From Harmothoe impar (lineage: Eukaryota; Annelida; Polychaeta; Phyllodocida; Polynoidae), in NCBI GenBank assembly GCA_947462335.1, contig OX381714.1, positions 19,936,618 through 20,000,617 on the forward strand: a DNA stretch of 64,000 bases, read 5' to 3'. Shown piece by piece: positions 1-13,600 of the stretch. The notes below the pieces were generated by a model. That model did no database searches. It was not told the origin of the DNA and was given only the letters and a program-made list of their open reading frames with translations. The first letter of the stretch is position 1; each line of letters starts with the position of its first letter. A program made the translations under genes and the position numbers.

Positions 1-505
1 CTATTAATGCCCTTGTGTGGCAACAAAGGCTAGTGAAGTGGTACTTGAGGGGTTGGGTGCGTTGTGACTTACCTGTCTCATACAGGGTAGATCACCGGAG
101 TGTGGAGAACAGCCAAACGTGCCCGTATCCCTCAGCCCGGGCCCAGTCAGGGTACACACAACCAAACTGTGATTGCCCCATCACTGCCCACACATTGTTG
201 TCATAGCAGAAAAAGTAGGCTTGTTATAGCCTTTGACAGTGTGTATCAAATGCATAAATGTCACTACCGGTATTTCAACTTACCAGCATAGGCATAGACA
301 TAAAATGGGCTAATATGATTTCAGAAAATGCTATATGGTTTCATAGTCGCCTTCCATTTATAAATCTGACTGAATCGACAAGCCTGTTACCTTATGGAAA
401 TATATAAGATACGGATAGAAAGTTCAGCTGTGCCTATAGCCCCAGAATTGACCAACCGTCACCTCAATAAACTTCAGTAAAGATTCAACAAAGTTTATCA
501 GACCA

Positions 506-690
506 CTAGCACCTCCCAGAATGCCCTGCCGCGGGCAGCATCCGGAGGCTAGACGTGATCTCGTGCTGCCCACGAGGCTTGAGGCGCTTGTTCCCGGTGG
601 ACAGCTGTACTTTACTTTGTTCCCGACGGGCAGGTCGGGAACCAGCCTGATGGGGTCGGCTGGTACCTACGAGCACTGCTAAGAGCAATG
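506..690 (-). pseudogene. GC-rich block, possible decayed Sushi/CCP-like exon
   Basis: This block is clearly richer in G+C than its surroundings. Read on the minus strand, one frame gives PVGNKVKYSCPPGT then LVGSTRSR, like the middle of a complement-control (Sushi) module. The expected end (G...C) appears only in the next frame (AAGHSGRC). No clean splice sites or full cysteine set are visible. It may be a worn exon or a chance match, and I have little confidence in it. Confidence 0.18.
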
Positions 691-861
691 TGTTGACTGT
701 TCTACAAGCAGGTTACTAGGGGGTGAAGGATGAAGGATGAAGGGTAGTCTTAAAATGAAGTCAAGTTCTACTATTCTCCCATTTGCTTTCTAACTTTACC
801 TATAGGCAGTGTTTATACTTGTTAGAAGTGATTCCAAAATACCCACTGTCCAAGTTCCTTA

Positions 862-1117
862 CAGTGGCGGATCCAGGATTTTCCAGAGGGGGGGGCGGGC
901 AAACCTGGCCAACCATGGAGTGACTATTTGTTCCTGCGCACAGTGCAAGCGAAGCACAGCGCAAGAAAATCGCAGCCGCCATACATTGATTCGGAGTTTG
1001 GGGGCATGCTCCTCCCACCCTCAAGAAAATGCTGATGGTCTGTGTCTATATGGTATTGTCCCCTTCTCTCCTTTTCCCCTTCTTTTCTCCTCTCTTCTTC
1101 CCCTCTTTTATTATTAA

Positions 1118-1176
<59 letters not shown>

Positions 1177-1245
1177 TCTTTTTTTTTTTTTGGGGGGGGG
1201 GGGGGGGGCAAGGCCCGTCGGGCCACCCCCCTGGATCCGCCAATA
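862..1245. mobile_element. hAT-like non-autonomous element with microsatellite core
   Basis: A 384-bp element. The left end is CAGTGGCGGATCCAGG and the right end is CCTGGATCCGCCAATA, sharing a 12-bp inverted GGCGGATCCAGG. It is flanked by the 5-bp direct repeat CCTTA (857-861 and 1246-1250). The centre holds a (TTA)n run (about 1118-1174), poly-T and an 18-base poly-G. Open frames here (poly-Ile, poly-Asn, poly-Leu) are products of the microsatellite. Confidence 0.7.
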
Positions 1246-4200
1246 CCTTAGAGTGGAGAAAAGAAGACCCTTTCGAGTTTTACCCTCTCTTAAATCGTAT
1301 ATTCCACACGGAATGTGTTTGTAATGCGAAATTCAAGCCTAATACAGGACAACAGACAGGACATACCTGGTACCATTGTCGCTTCCAGTTTGGTCGGAAA
1401 CGCTTCTACAAACCTAAACATGTACAATAATTAGGTAATCTAGGACCTAGATCTTAGATTTCTCAGTACTAGACAATGACCCATTTGTAACTTACTGCAA
1501 TTCCGGAGGCTCTTCACGGGAAACCGTTAAAAACGAAGGAATATATAACATATAAAAAGGATTGAATAAGAAAAGGTCATTAGTAGAAAAACGGGGCAGT
1601 CTTCCTCCACATGTTGAGGAGATAACCCTAGATAAACGGTGGGAACAGCAGAAGCCCCCCGCTAAGTTAGAGGCTAACGACATATTAAATAATGGTGACG
1701 AGAGAATTACAGCTCACAGGGGAGGAAACATTTAGTTTTGAACTCTAACTTATAGGTGAGTGAACCCATCTGCTAGCCCCCACTAAGAAGCCTTAGCCTC
1801 TACCAGCATGACAGGGAGATACCCCCGTTCTCTTCCACATCTAAAGTTGGCAGTTGGTCGCTATCTAATTGATTAGGTATGGCCTGTTATTTGTTGAAGC
1901 ACACCTTTCCAATGCCAACTAATGAGTATGTTTGAGCAATTGCCCCATCTCCAGGTGAGTAATTTGTGAGCCGATCCTGTCTACCATTGGCCACAAGCTG
2001 TCTGTTGTGAGGTTGTAAGGGGGTAGAAAGGCTGCAAGTTGTTACCCATGTCAGTGCGGACTGATAAGCAATCTCTGGCACAGATAACAAGCTACCCTCA
2101 ACACCCCCCTAACCCCCCCCCCCCCCCCCACACCACCACGTGACCAGGCTGGGCAGGTGAGGTGCCCAGGTGTGATATGTGCGGAATCTTAGACACTCAC
2201 CTGGCTGAGGGGGTACATGTAGGGAGGGGTATCAACCTGGTATGTGGTAGGGTACTGTATAAATAAACAAGCCCTTTGAAACTGGGTCATGCAATTGATT
2301 ATTGTAAATATAAATACATGTAGTGAGAAACCTATAGCAAATAGGCTGACCAATGTTATGATATTAATATAATCCATTGAGTGTAAATGTTGGTATGGCC
2401 AGAAAAAAATGACGTTGGGTTTATTAGGTTATATCGGGAAAAGTGTGGTAGGTATATGAGCTTCTTTAGACAATGGCTATGTAATAAGATGATTAGGTAA
2501 ATTAAGTAAACTGACCCTATTTATATCTATGCAGCAACTCTTAGGATATGACGACATGTAAACACGTTATAATCAGTTTAAGCCCAACCATTTGACTAGC
2601 TTAATGCCCCTGTTCACAGGGGAAGGGTAAAGGCCCTCAGTGATCCCCACCACCATTAACAGTTTAATGTCATCAAAAATTCCATTTGTAGCCGACATTA
2701 TGCAATTAACTGTATCATCTCAATTACACGATGTAATGTTTATGCCATAAAAAGTAGTATAGAATTTCTAAAAAGGTTACAACACAATACAGTTGCATAT
2801 TGGCTGCGGCTGAGGCAGTGTTTTATTAATAGCCTTATATGTCCCACCTACTCTATCACATACCTTAGTAGTGGGCTGGTGTTATCGATTAGCCAACCAC
2901 ATAGTGGATACCCAGGGGGAACATTCTCCATTGGGATTTTTCACATGCAGCGAATCTTCTGAATGACAGCACCATGACCGAGTTGCACCACTGGTTTGAT
3001 GATACACTCCACTAGTCTCTAACAACAATACAAGTCTCCCACAACAAAATGATACTGATGCATTTAATTCTTGCACCAAAACAATGGCATATTAATTAAC
3101 ACAAACCTATCCCCACCCATATAGGTGCTAATCCGTCTTACTTTCTGAACACATAAAGGTCTCATGAACAGTAGTTGTATGTTATGTTCTTTATCACAAA
3201 ATATTGATTTTGTTGAACCAAATTTTAGAAAGGCAACAAGATGTGAGTCTGACGTATTACCATAGACTTTTTTTTGTTCATTCACATGCATGATAAACCC
3301 TCTTTTTGTGTTTCACACTACACCTAAAGTGTTACCTTTTCCAGCAAAGGACAAAGAGAAACAATACCATACATGAATAACTAAATAAAAAAGGTGGACA
3401 TCTCAGGGTATGTGGTTGACTCTAGGTCGATCTATCCTATACCAGGTTTATGTACCGCTCAGCCTCACCCCCCAAAGTTGCCATGTTGCCATGACTCTGT
3501 TCTGATATACAGTTTGTTGCATGGCAACATACAATTATTGATATGGTTATTTATTAGTTGGGTGTTAATTGATTTACCACCTCACCCATGTGCAATTGAC
3601 ATCTTCGTGCAGCACGAACGGTGTGCTATATAAAACTGGCAAGATAGTCAGCTTTACGTGCTCAGAAGTATTTCGCCAAAAATCAATATAAAAAAGTACT
3701 TACATGGATAGGCCAAAGGTATGCACTGACACATCCTTAATATTTAAGTGTGTCCTATTTGATTAAGTTTGTCACATAATTGTTCAAAAAATAAAATTGA
3801 GATACTGCATAGGAATTCACCGGGAACTACTTATTTCAATAATCAGTGATAATACCCCCCCCCCGCCATGTGGTCAGCGATTAGTTGAGTAGCACTCGTG
3901 AGACCAACAGCTAGTGTTAGACCCCATGCATATTCTAGCCCCAGACGTGTTCAACACCTTTTAGTATGTTTAAACATGAGGGGTCAGAAAAATCAATACA
4001 TAGTGTACCACCTTGCTGTACAGCATTACCTAAGGGACTGGTCATTTTTGGCCAACAGGGGGCGGGGGTGGGGGGGGGGGGGGGCTGGCGTTGTGGGTGT
4101 ATTTCCGGACACGCTGGCCGAAATTTTGCCAGTCAACCCCGCAATAGGGGTCCATATCACGGCCAATCGCTTCTAGCTATAGTAATGCGCTGGCTTTTTC

Positions 4201-5033
4201 ACTATAGAAGATGCATTGATTTACTTGCCCCTCTCAAGAGTGGTCCAAATATTCTTGCCCAACCCCATCTCAAGCCCCCCCCCCCCCTCCCGCCCACTGT
4301 TAGAAAATGGCCACTCCTTGAACACCACCGGCTACTTTCTGTACCTCACTGATGCGTACTATCAGAGAGAAAGAGAGAGAACAGAGAAATAACAGGGGGC
4401 CCACCCCAGGTCCTATACTAAACGCACACATGGGGAATCCTTTAAAAACGTTCAAACCTGTATCCGAGGTCTTTGCTTGTAGTATTTATGCCACATGCTA
4501 ACCTTTTGCTTTTTGAAAGAAATTGTGTCCTGTATAGCTGAATTAAAAACGGGTTTGTATTTCATAATGTGTGCCAGTATACGTCTATATCACAGGTTAT
4601 CACCTGGGCTCGAGCTGTCGCTGTGGTTGTAGTATTTATATATCGGCTAACCCACTAGCTTAATTGCATCCCTATATCAGATCTATATTGTAACACCATG
4701 TAGTTGATGATCAATGCTAATCTCCTCACTACTGTCGGATTAGTGATAATCCCTCTTGGGGTGGCCACAATGATATAATCCCCTACTGGGGATAAGCCGG
4801 TGCTACATCTAATTATCAGACTGCTAGATCTATGGATATAATATCTATTTTGCATAACAATAACCCCTCATGTAGATATAAATCAGTATCTGGGTATACC
4901 TTGAACATTGAAAACTGTCAATGTATTTGACCACACTCTTGTTTCACAGAAAATACAATCCTACTACCTTACCAAATTTACTGTACACCTTCATATTTTG
5001 GTTTGTTAAATGTAACATTTCTATATATGTAAT
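1246..5033. other. Intergenic stretch, no gene seen
   Basis: AT-rich sequence with short chance frames and the poly-C tract near 2.1 kb; I see no exon with convincing coding character. A G-run at about 4066-4083 and a C-run near 4276 lie in it. Confidence 0.5.
2108..2129. repeat. Poly-C tract
   Basis: A near-pure C run just upstream of CACCACCACGTGACC. Length is likely polymorphic and prone to assembly error. Confidence 0.8.
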
Positions 5034-5157
5034 AGATACCCTACAAGTAACTGAGTGTATGCCATAATAACCACGGCAAACTGACTGGTGGCCTCATAGG
5101 CCACCAGTCACTATACCATTGTTATTATTACATAACTCAGTTACGAGGAGGGTATCT
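5034..5157. mobile_element. Foldback MITE-like element
   Basis: A 124-bp inverted repeat. The outer arms AGATACCCT...GTAACTGAGT (left) and ACTCAGTTAC...GGGTATCT (right) pair with gaps. The centre is a perfect 12-bp stem, TGACTGGTGGCC / GGCCACCAGTCA, at 5082-5110 with a 5-base loop. No clear target duplication was found. Confidence 0.6.
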
Positions 5158-6269
5158 GACTTAACCTTCGGTTATGTGAAAATAACCAAGGTGTGAAGTC
5201 CTTTGTCTTGGCCGTCCACCGTAGGTTAAACTGCTTTAGAAGTCAAACTGTAGCTGGTATACACATACTAATGTGTATGCTGCTATAAGCAGTCATATTG
5301 ACGTTATGTAGTGATTATAGTTACCCTAGTTCTAATACTGAACTGTATAGAGTTTATGATATACAATATGTAGCTCACACTGTTGCTCCCTATGCAGTAT
5401 GAGGGATGCACTACCCGATAGAGGGCTTGGCTCAAACATCAAAGGCAGTCAAGGTGCCACCCTATCATGGCTGGTAATGTCAGATAGCTTCGTGTGACTG
5501 CACCTAGCTTCTCTTCTTATGTGGCATGATAACAGACCATTTGTTATCATTAGGAAATGACAGGCCTAGGTAGGTTGTGGAGGGGTGTTATTGTGGGAAG
5601 AAGGGCTGAGAAATAGGCATCTGCACAACACCCTCGATATTGGAAATCAGCTTCAATATTCACAGCACCGTTTATCTTCTAAAAGTATACCGTACTTTAA
5701 ACATTGCCGACTTAAAACTGTGACTCTGTCCTTTTCCTTTGTATGGTATCAAAGCATGTGATGTAGAAGGATAAGACGAGACATGAAACGTCCACAGGGA
5801 AAGGGCAATTATAGAGAAGGACAGGGGGAAATGTCCACCAAGTAGGTTTATCATTGTGATGTCGGCGTAAAACCTGTTAATCTAATATTACATATAGTGC
5901 GCATGGATATACATGAAGTGGTGTAAACCCTTCGTATTTAGGAATAAGAGTAAGGGGCTTACACCTAGAGGTGGATAGGAATATAATTACAAATCCAGTG
6001 TATTGATTATCTGTCAGAGGTAACACTTCACAATCGTTACTGAATATTGGGGCAGAGATACCATCACATTCACCCTCCTTACAGTAGAGGCCGGCAGTAG
6101 AGGTCCCTTAGTATGCCCCTTTTGGAGATAACTACATGAAATATCAATACATAGATGTTTCAAAATGAAGTTCATAAAATGAAGATATAATAAGATAAAC
6201 ATATTCGACTGAAAATGAAACAAATATAGGCACATATTGCCTATACATCTTCAGTGTAATTAAAAGAAA

Positions 6270-7271
6270 TTCAATCAATCAATAATTCTGGTCCCAGTAC
6301 AAACGGTTAAGTGGTAAAAACTAAAAAGATGTGTATGTTTTTTGGTTCTGAAAGTAAATTACGTGACACCGGTGACCCCACCATAACCATGAATGGTGCA
6401 ATGCTTCCAGTATGTGAAACCTATCCGTACTTAGGTGTTGAGCTTGATCAAAAACTGAGTTTGACCCCCCACATTAATAAAGTTAAGAAAAGTTTAGGAA
6501 ACAAAATTTATAAATTAAGTAAGCTGCGCAAAAACATGACAAAAAAGATCAGTCTCAAAATTTATAAGGTGATGATTGCCCCAACCCTAGAGTATTGCTC
6601 GTTTTATATTGGTTGTGCACACTCTGGTGAACTTAAAAAGCTACAACGCATGCAGAATCATGCACTACGTATTTGTCTCCGTACTGGTATACGGGCCACA
6701 AGTGTTAGTGACTTGCATACACAGGCTGAGGTACAACTCCTCGAGAGGAGACGCAAAATACAACTGCTAATGATTATATGGAAGAAAGGTCATGGAGGTG
6801 AAGCTATAGAGCAATTAAATGTGCGTACTAGGGGGGACTTAAAAATACGTTTTAGGAAAAAAAGGGCAAAAACTAGTTTCTACCAAAAATCCCCTTATTA
6901 CAGAGGAGTCAGTCTCTGGGACACCCTCACACGGGAGGTCCAAGCGATAGCTAGCAAAGACTCCTTCAAAGCCAAAATTGAAACACTGCCGCTTGAATTA
7001 CCACCGATCTGATTACAGGCTTTGGTATTTCTAGTTTGTGGTGAAATACTTTACCTCTATTACCATCTGCCTTTGCATTAACCAGTGAATTGTTAAACTT
7101 GCTTTTTGATTTTGTTATGCAATATTGTCATTATCATTATCATACTTCAAAGGATCGCGAATGTTAAGCAGCGCTTGATGAACCCCTTTTTGATGTTTGT
7201 GAGGCATCTGCGTGTGCGATGAAAACCGTTCTATTACAGAACGATTCGTACAATAAATAATCTAATCTAAT
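6270..7271 (+). mobile_element. 5'-truncated non-LTR retrotransposon (LINE), CR1/Jockey-like
   Basis: This contains the last third of a reverse transcriptase frame (6311-7012) and a 3' tail ending AATAAATAATCTAATCTAATAG, which looks like a short tandem tail. The 5' side breaks off near 6270-6310, as expected from incomplete reverse transcription. The polymerase active site is absent, so this copy cannot move by itself. Confidence 0.75.
6311..7012 (+). pseudogene. Reverse transcriptase C-terminal fragment
   Basis: An open frame of 233 codons. It begins right after an in-frame TAA (6308-6310) with GTG, so it is a leftover of a longer frame and not a true start. KTKKMCMFFG and YPYLGVELDQKLSLTPHI are the motifs that follow the YADD palm of CR1/Jockey-type reverse transcriptases. 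The thumb follows (MIAPTLEYCS, KLQRMQNHALRICL), then the end SPYYRGVSLWDTLT. The catalytic palm and the endonuclease are missing. The rest of the frame carries no stops, so the insertion may be fairly recent. Confidence 0.8.
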
Positions 7272-7808
7272 AGCATCGAATTTTCAAAGCCTTTCGTAGA
7301 ATAGATAGGCAGAGGGTGACCATCAATTGGATTGTTTTGATAAAGGCATTCCTTAGCACTTGTCTGGTCTACTCTCACCGTTATACAAAAGACTTCTATG
7401 AAGATGATATCTAATCATTTGTAGAAATTACCATTACATACATATAGTGATAAGGCAGTGTGGCCCGAATGGACAGGCTCCTGAACCTGTTATCAACCAT
7501 AGTTATCTCCAGAGACAGTGATATTCTGGAGATAGTGGTATTTTAAGGATAGGGTCTAGATGATAAGGCATACCTGTAGGATCTATATTAATGTATATAT
7601 TAGACTACCCCTATAATCTATCCACACTAAAGGTGCCATTATGGATAAAAGATAGCGCCATATCTATTTCAATAGAGAAGTTAAATATTTCGAAGGTCCA
7701 ATAAAAAATTTAAAAAATCAAAAACTCAACTCTATATGAACCTCCCTACTAGACATACATGCATGTTATTTTGTAGGGTGTGAGAGACAACACGCGTACA
7801 ATACATAG

Positions 7809-7958
7809 ACAAATGCAAACGCCCATTGATACCGTCTCTGTTGTATTTCACGAGTGGGGGCTGGGGCAGTATCCCACGAAGCCGCAGGCTGAGTGGGATG
7901 CGCCCCAGCCGCCACGAGTGAAATACATCAGAGCGGTATCAATGAAGTTGGCATTTGT
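7809..7958. mobile_element. Foldback MITE
   Basis: A 150-bp snapback. Left arm ACAAATGC, CATTGATACCG, TGTATTTCAC, GGCTGGGGC and ATCCCAC reappear inverted in the right arm (GTGGGAT, GCCCCAGCC, GTGAAATACA, CGGTATCAATG, GCATTTGT). The loop is itself near-palindromic (GAAGCCGCAGGCTGAG). A 66-codon frame crossing it is not a gene. Confidence 0.7.
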
Positions 7959-9660
7959 GTTTTATTTTGAAGCCATTTAACTAATGAAAACCAACATTTT
8001 CTTAGCCCATTGAATATGGCCATGTTGTATTCAATGGGGGCATTGAATACGGCCCTTCAGTGCTAAAGCATAGGACATCTTGTATTTCGAAAAAATAAAA
8101 TGTAAACTTTTCATTCTGATTTAGAAACCATGAAAAGCGTACAGCTAGCCAATGCCTCGCCCAAGAATGCTTTGAGACATAAATGTAAGGTCTGACTCCA
8201 GGCTATTTCACTGACCATTTTTTGCTGCTTAGATACTGAAAGGTGTATAAGACTAATCCTCCCTCCTCACTCACCACACTGACATCATGATAACAAACAC
8301 CTTCATGTCGTAGCAGGTTGACTGGAATCAGTAGAGCCTTCAGCTCAGTACACACTATAGGCTAATTAGCCGTGTTTCTCTGAGTGGGTATCTTGTACAA
8401 TAGGATATATTTCTCAACCAATTCAAGGAATGTGGGTCATGGATATGACGTACTATGTCATGGAATATAATACACATCAATACTGATACATCGATAGCAA
8501 CTTGTGTATTCCTGGTTACCAAACTGAAGGAAAGCGTTCCTGAATACATGTATATCTTCGGGGTCGCACATGCAATACCTAATTCTCTCAAAGTATTGCT
8601 CAATGCAATATTATTGCTCAGCTGATGGGTTTGACAGGCGGAACGCTTGTGGGTAGAAATCTGGAATGCCCTTCTATTGGTTCTGAGGGACTTGGCCAGT
8701 ACCTGCATCCCTGGGGAAAGCTATCAACCGGCCAGGGCCACGCTGACGGCTCAACCAAGCTCTCCCTGCTGTCAATCCCCTCTGGTAAGACTATCGGGAC
8801 GTCCGGTGGTATATTATTAGTCACAATCCACCCCATGGGATATTTCCAGCAGCCATGACCAAGCCTTTGGTCCATTGGTGCTATACAATCTCCAAATAGG
8901 CTACAAAGAAAGCTTTCTTTGTGATTTGTCCTTTGGTTTAAGAAAACGTTAACCTATCCCACCCACCGTGCTGATATAACAACTGATAACAATGGACGAC
9001 GTATCATGGCAATTACAATTGATGGATTGTTCTCTTGGGTTTAGATATTGATTTATATATCTACTAAATGCATGTGTCAGACACAAGATAGCTCAGACTT
9101 ATCTCTATTTTTGGGTTCAAATATAGATTTGTGTATGAGTATATCTCACATGGTTTTATTTTGCACGAGTATGGAAAGTAATATCACACTATTATGCTAT
9201 AGATTTAGAAGGAGAATTTCTCAAAACAAAGTGATAGCCACTAAGCTATATGGAGTATGTGGCCTTTGACTGACTCCATTTCAAACGAATGAAAACTGCA
9301 ATAATTACCATCACACAAGGAGTTTTCGTTTATACATTTTTGTTTTACCTCATCTTCTACAACAAAAAAGCCTTGGGTCGCACTGCCACTCCCTCAGGTT
9401 TATAGATCACCATGTCAGTCTGCATGTTGGATGAATCATTTCACAGATCTATAACATAGCTCACTTGCTGACACTACATGGGGGAAATTACAGATGTCGA
9501 AATTAGATGTCACTGTCATCACCACTCCTTATTATCACCATATACAACCATTAGGGTGGCTAATGTATAAAGAAAACAAACCTCACCATGGAACACTTCA
9601 GTGCATAACAGACCACCACCCTGTCAGTATTTAGGATATATTTAGAACTGTTACTCCTTT
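7959..9660. other. Intergenic/5' region, no gene seen
   Basis: Nothing coding recognised. A GC-richer patch at 8620-8860 is open on both strands (77 and 85 codons) but matches no family I know and has no supporting splice pattern. Confidence 0.4.
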
Positions 9661-9799
9661 AGTAGTGGATGCCACAGGATCTACCAGGGAGTTGACCCTT
9701 GTCCTTTTCACTTGTGCAGTGTGGCTGGCAGGGAGAGCAGAGGGCACACTCACTTTTGCTGCCTTTTGCCATTTCTTGTGGGTTCTCCAGGGTTGCAGC

Positions 9800-10699
9800 A
9801 TGTGTTCCCCCCTCCTGGAAGGCCTGGGAGACGCCCTAGGTGGGCTGGGTGGTGGGTCCGGGTTCCACCTGGAGCACGACCTTGACCGATGGGAGCAGGG
9901 TCAGATCAGAACTCCAGTGTCTCTGACAGCATACAGGAGGAGCTACTGTAAAGGGGCTATTAACCCTTTCTCCAGGGTGGTGGAGGGACATGCTAAGGCA
10001 CCTGTGGAGGGGCAGTGCCATGGAGGAACACCTGTAGACGACGCCAATAATAACTACAGGTGTCAGTCCCATTTCCCAGCTCCTCCTGTGAGTACTGAGG
10101 GGAACCTTGGACATGGATTAATAGAATGCGTCCACCATAACATAGTGATTGCTCTCGGCAAGGACATAGACATTGTCAACAGTACTGACAGAAACCGTGC
10201 CCCTCATTCAAATACTGGAGGATGCATGGAGACACCTCATGGGAATGCAAACCTAAGCAATGGCATTATGCATGATTCTGGGCAGGGGGATTATGCTGAT
10301 GGTCGCCTTGAAAATGTGAAAATGAAAAATGATTCTAGGTACCTGGATAACCAAGGGTGTTCTCGTGATCACAGAGACACACATTTAATATCAAATGGCG
10401 AAATCGCAGTTAATAGTGACAGGATTAAGTGCAGTGAAATGGGGGTTACACTTGAGCCAAATTCCCAGATATTGAATGATGGAACTCTGAACGATGGGAA
10501 TCTGAACGCTGGCACTTACCACCTACGGAGAGATTTAACCTCACAAATTACACATTCAGCTCATACCAGCCCCCTAGTCGGCCAGGATAGCAGAAAGCGG
10601 TGTAAAGGCTCTGCCCTGGGATCAGCAAGACGCCGGTCCCTGCCCCTGAGTGATGCCTACCTGTGGCCGCTGAGACTGGCCGCCTTAACCCTCTGCCAG
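9800..10699 (+). CDS. ARHGEF9-like: Candidate long 5' coding exon of the RhoGEF (form A)
   Basis: The frame is open from 9665 to a strong donor (CAG|GTAGGC) after 10699 and ends in phase 0, which fits the next exon at 19799. The first in-frame ATG is at 9800 and gives 300 residues starting [15 protein letters not shown]. Good acceptor-like tracts end at 9719 and near 9790-9798, so the exon could instead begin at one of these with an unseen exon upstream. The product is low in complexity, with Asn/Asp/Gly-rich stretches such as [14 protein letters not shown] and an Arg/Ser end ([14 protein letters not shown]). It has no recognisable domain and resembles the long unstructured N-termini of ARHGEF4/SPATA13 long isoforms only in character. 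A 300-codon open frame in 41% GC DNA with a phase-compatible donor is unlikely by chance, but assignment to this gene is an inference. Confidence 0.55.
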
Positions 10700-13600
10700 G
10701 TAGGCTATACGTCATCCCCCTCACCCCATGACATAACGTCATCATCAATTTGATGTAATATAGGTGAACCCTTCAGGGGCCGCATAGTACTTACATGCGA
10801 TGTCGTCGGCATGATGCTTGAATGCAGTCCTAGCGAGCAACTCACCAGTGATGCATTCAAGCGGTATGTTGACCCTGAGGGATTGGTACACTCCCAAAAG
10901 GTCAGCATAATGATTGAATGCAGCCCTAAGAAGTAGACTCGCCAGGACTACATCATCCATGCATCATGACAACGAAATGCAAAGCGCATTAAAGCACCAT
11001 GTATCCCTTAAAGGGTTAAGTGTTCTCTGGGAGGAATCTAATTCACTCAATATACTTGCCGGAGCAGTCCATTAATCATGAAGTTCTTCTGGGAAAGAGA
11101 GATATTTCGCCTGGCTCTAGGAATGCAATATACATGCATTGATATCATATTCATCTCATATTCATTGCTGGACGAGTTCACTCTATTTTCTCTCCATTTA
11201 AATAGCATAATCTTTTATACATCTACTAAAGCACTTATCTAATCACACTCCTTCTACAGCAAAACATAGTTGTATCATCGGTGGATCATTTCCCATTCAT
11301 ATGAGATTATTGTCAATAGTCATACTCAAAAATAGGTAACACACTCACTCCTGGTCGTATCACGAATAATGGGTATGGGGACATTTATAAAAGACGTCAC
11401 CGGTGAGGGTGGCAGGGTCTGTGGATTTTTTTTTGGGGGGGGGGGATCTTGATACATTTCTCAAAGTAGGTGATGTAGTACGTGTTTTTCAGATGCATCA
11501 CTAGCTATCTAGAAATTGATGAGGGTAATGATTACCTTAGTTAGTGTCATAATAGGTACTTTGCATAATTTGATTGATCTCGATATAACCTAATACTAGA
11601 CCCCAATTACTTAACTAACGAGCATATTAATTCAATAATGGCCTTGGCACAGACGGTTTCCCAGAGCTAATGACGATGTTTATATTCATGGCGGCCCACA
11701 GCTTAAAGTCAGCTAGTTAAAGTGGCATAGTCTGATGATTAGGGCTCAAAAATAACTTTGACTAAAAATGAACCAGGATGTTCAATATGGCCATACCTTA
11801 TGTCCTACCTTATTTATTGAACATTTTCCCCCAGAATTCAGTTTAAATAGATTCCAGCTAATTATTGGTTTAATGCTTAATTCAAGACGTTTGCAGTGCA
11901 CGTTATAGGTCCACCCATTGCAAAATACACTGTAAAATCCTATACCTGTGTTCATGGGACCCTCTTAATTGCCTCTAATTACCCATTAATGATATCTTAT
12001 TGTGCCCCATCCTCGAAATATGATATCATAATGACATTTTGAACACATTTAATTAGAATTTAGAATATGGAAAAAATCGGACCTTTAACATGAAATGTGT
12101 ATCAATGTACAGCTTCCTCATTAAAAAAGAGCTTAGATCTACATTTATTTCATATGGGGACACAATCAATGTTATCATAGTTTTATATGACAAGGGCTAT
12201 TCCCCACACCTCAGTGGAGAAACTTAATCTTGTTCTCCACAACTCGGCTCTCCACTGTGACGTCATCAAAAGAGCTATGAAGAAAATCTGCAAATGCATA
12301 TTTGATAGAATGATTAATTCATCAAATGAAATAAGCACAGAGATCCACTTTAATCAGTCTGAACTCTGCCTCATGTGATGCAACCCAAAGGCACCACTCG
12401 TGGAGAAACCTGTCGTTCAGACTGATCATCGTGGACTCTGTCTATATCCTCAACCGTGACAGTGGCTGATTAAGCTTTCCAATACAACTGATAACACTGG
12501 AAAAAAGAAACCTCTTAACAGAAAGGACTATGTATACCAATGGTCTCCGAGTGTACTTCAGACTTCTTTGCCTTGTCAAGAGCCACCCATCACCCTGGAT
12601 AGAGCCACTTGACCACTCTAAACAGTCCACTTCCCATCGGCATGCAGACTGGGAGGCAGTTTGTTTTTGTTGATGGCAGAGGGAAGGTAGTGCGATCAAT
12701 ATAGATCCAGTATTGAGGGATAGCCAGCGTTAACCCCTTATGGGCCATATATAAAGTTTTGCTGTGATATCCATTTTGTCGTCATGATGCATGAATGCAG
12801 CCATACCCACCAGTGTTGCATTCGTGCATCGTGATGATGCTAAGGGGCTGATACACTCTCAGAGGGTCGGCATGATACATGAACGCAGCCATAGCGAGTG
12901 GACTCTTTAGGGGATGCATTCATGCATCATGACAACAAAGGGCATATCACATTAAAGCACTATGCGGCCCTTAAAGAGCTAAGTGGCGACCACTTGTCTG
13001 GGGACTGGGGTGTATAATATAGATCCTGCCCGACCATAGGCTGTGAGCTGCTCCTTAGATCCGGTCAGCGTAATTAAACACCTCGGGGAAGTGCTCATGC
13101 ACCTACCAGCCAGTCTGCACCTCAGTGGAAGGGGAATCACCTAATATACTATGAGCTTAGCCTATATATGTAAAAACTGGTTTGGGCGGTTGTCATGATT
13201 AGATCCGCTCTATGATAGTTCGCAATATGTCATGAAACCAATTTGCATATTTCTTGTGAGACAGACTGGATCCTGTAATCCATTACATAATGATCAGGCC
13301 AAAATAAAAGGTGTTTCAGGTAGCATGGCAAGAAAATGTAGGGTCGGTAGGTCTATTTTCTCTTTCTTTCTTTTAAGACATGAAAGTACTAGCCAGTCAG
13401 CAGAAACAAACCTTTTTTTTGCCTCAAGACCAAACCTATGATGGTGCACCCATGGTCGTTTGCCTTGAATTGCATATTTGTCAAATACATTTATGTATAG
13501 TACAAAAATTGAATGCAACTGCAGTATCATGCTCTACAGTAGGAGCACTTATAATTATAATAGATTAGACTATAGGAATATGGTAACACACCCAATCTGC

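Noticed and set aside
1029..1430. Open frames with poly-Ile, poly-Leu or poly-Asn
   Set aside because: They are translations of the (TTA)n microsatellite inside a hAT-like element.
8618..8875. Overlapping 77- and 85-codon frames in a GC-richer patch
   Set aside because: Open on both strands, but without family match, splice pattern or start context.
9836..10114. Minus-strand open frame opposite the long 5' exon
   Set aside because: Shadow of the plus-strand frame, which has the phase-compatible donor.
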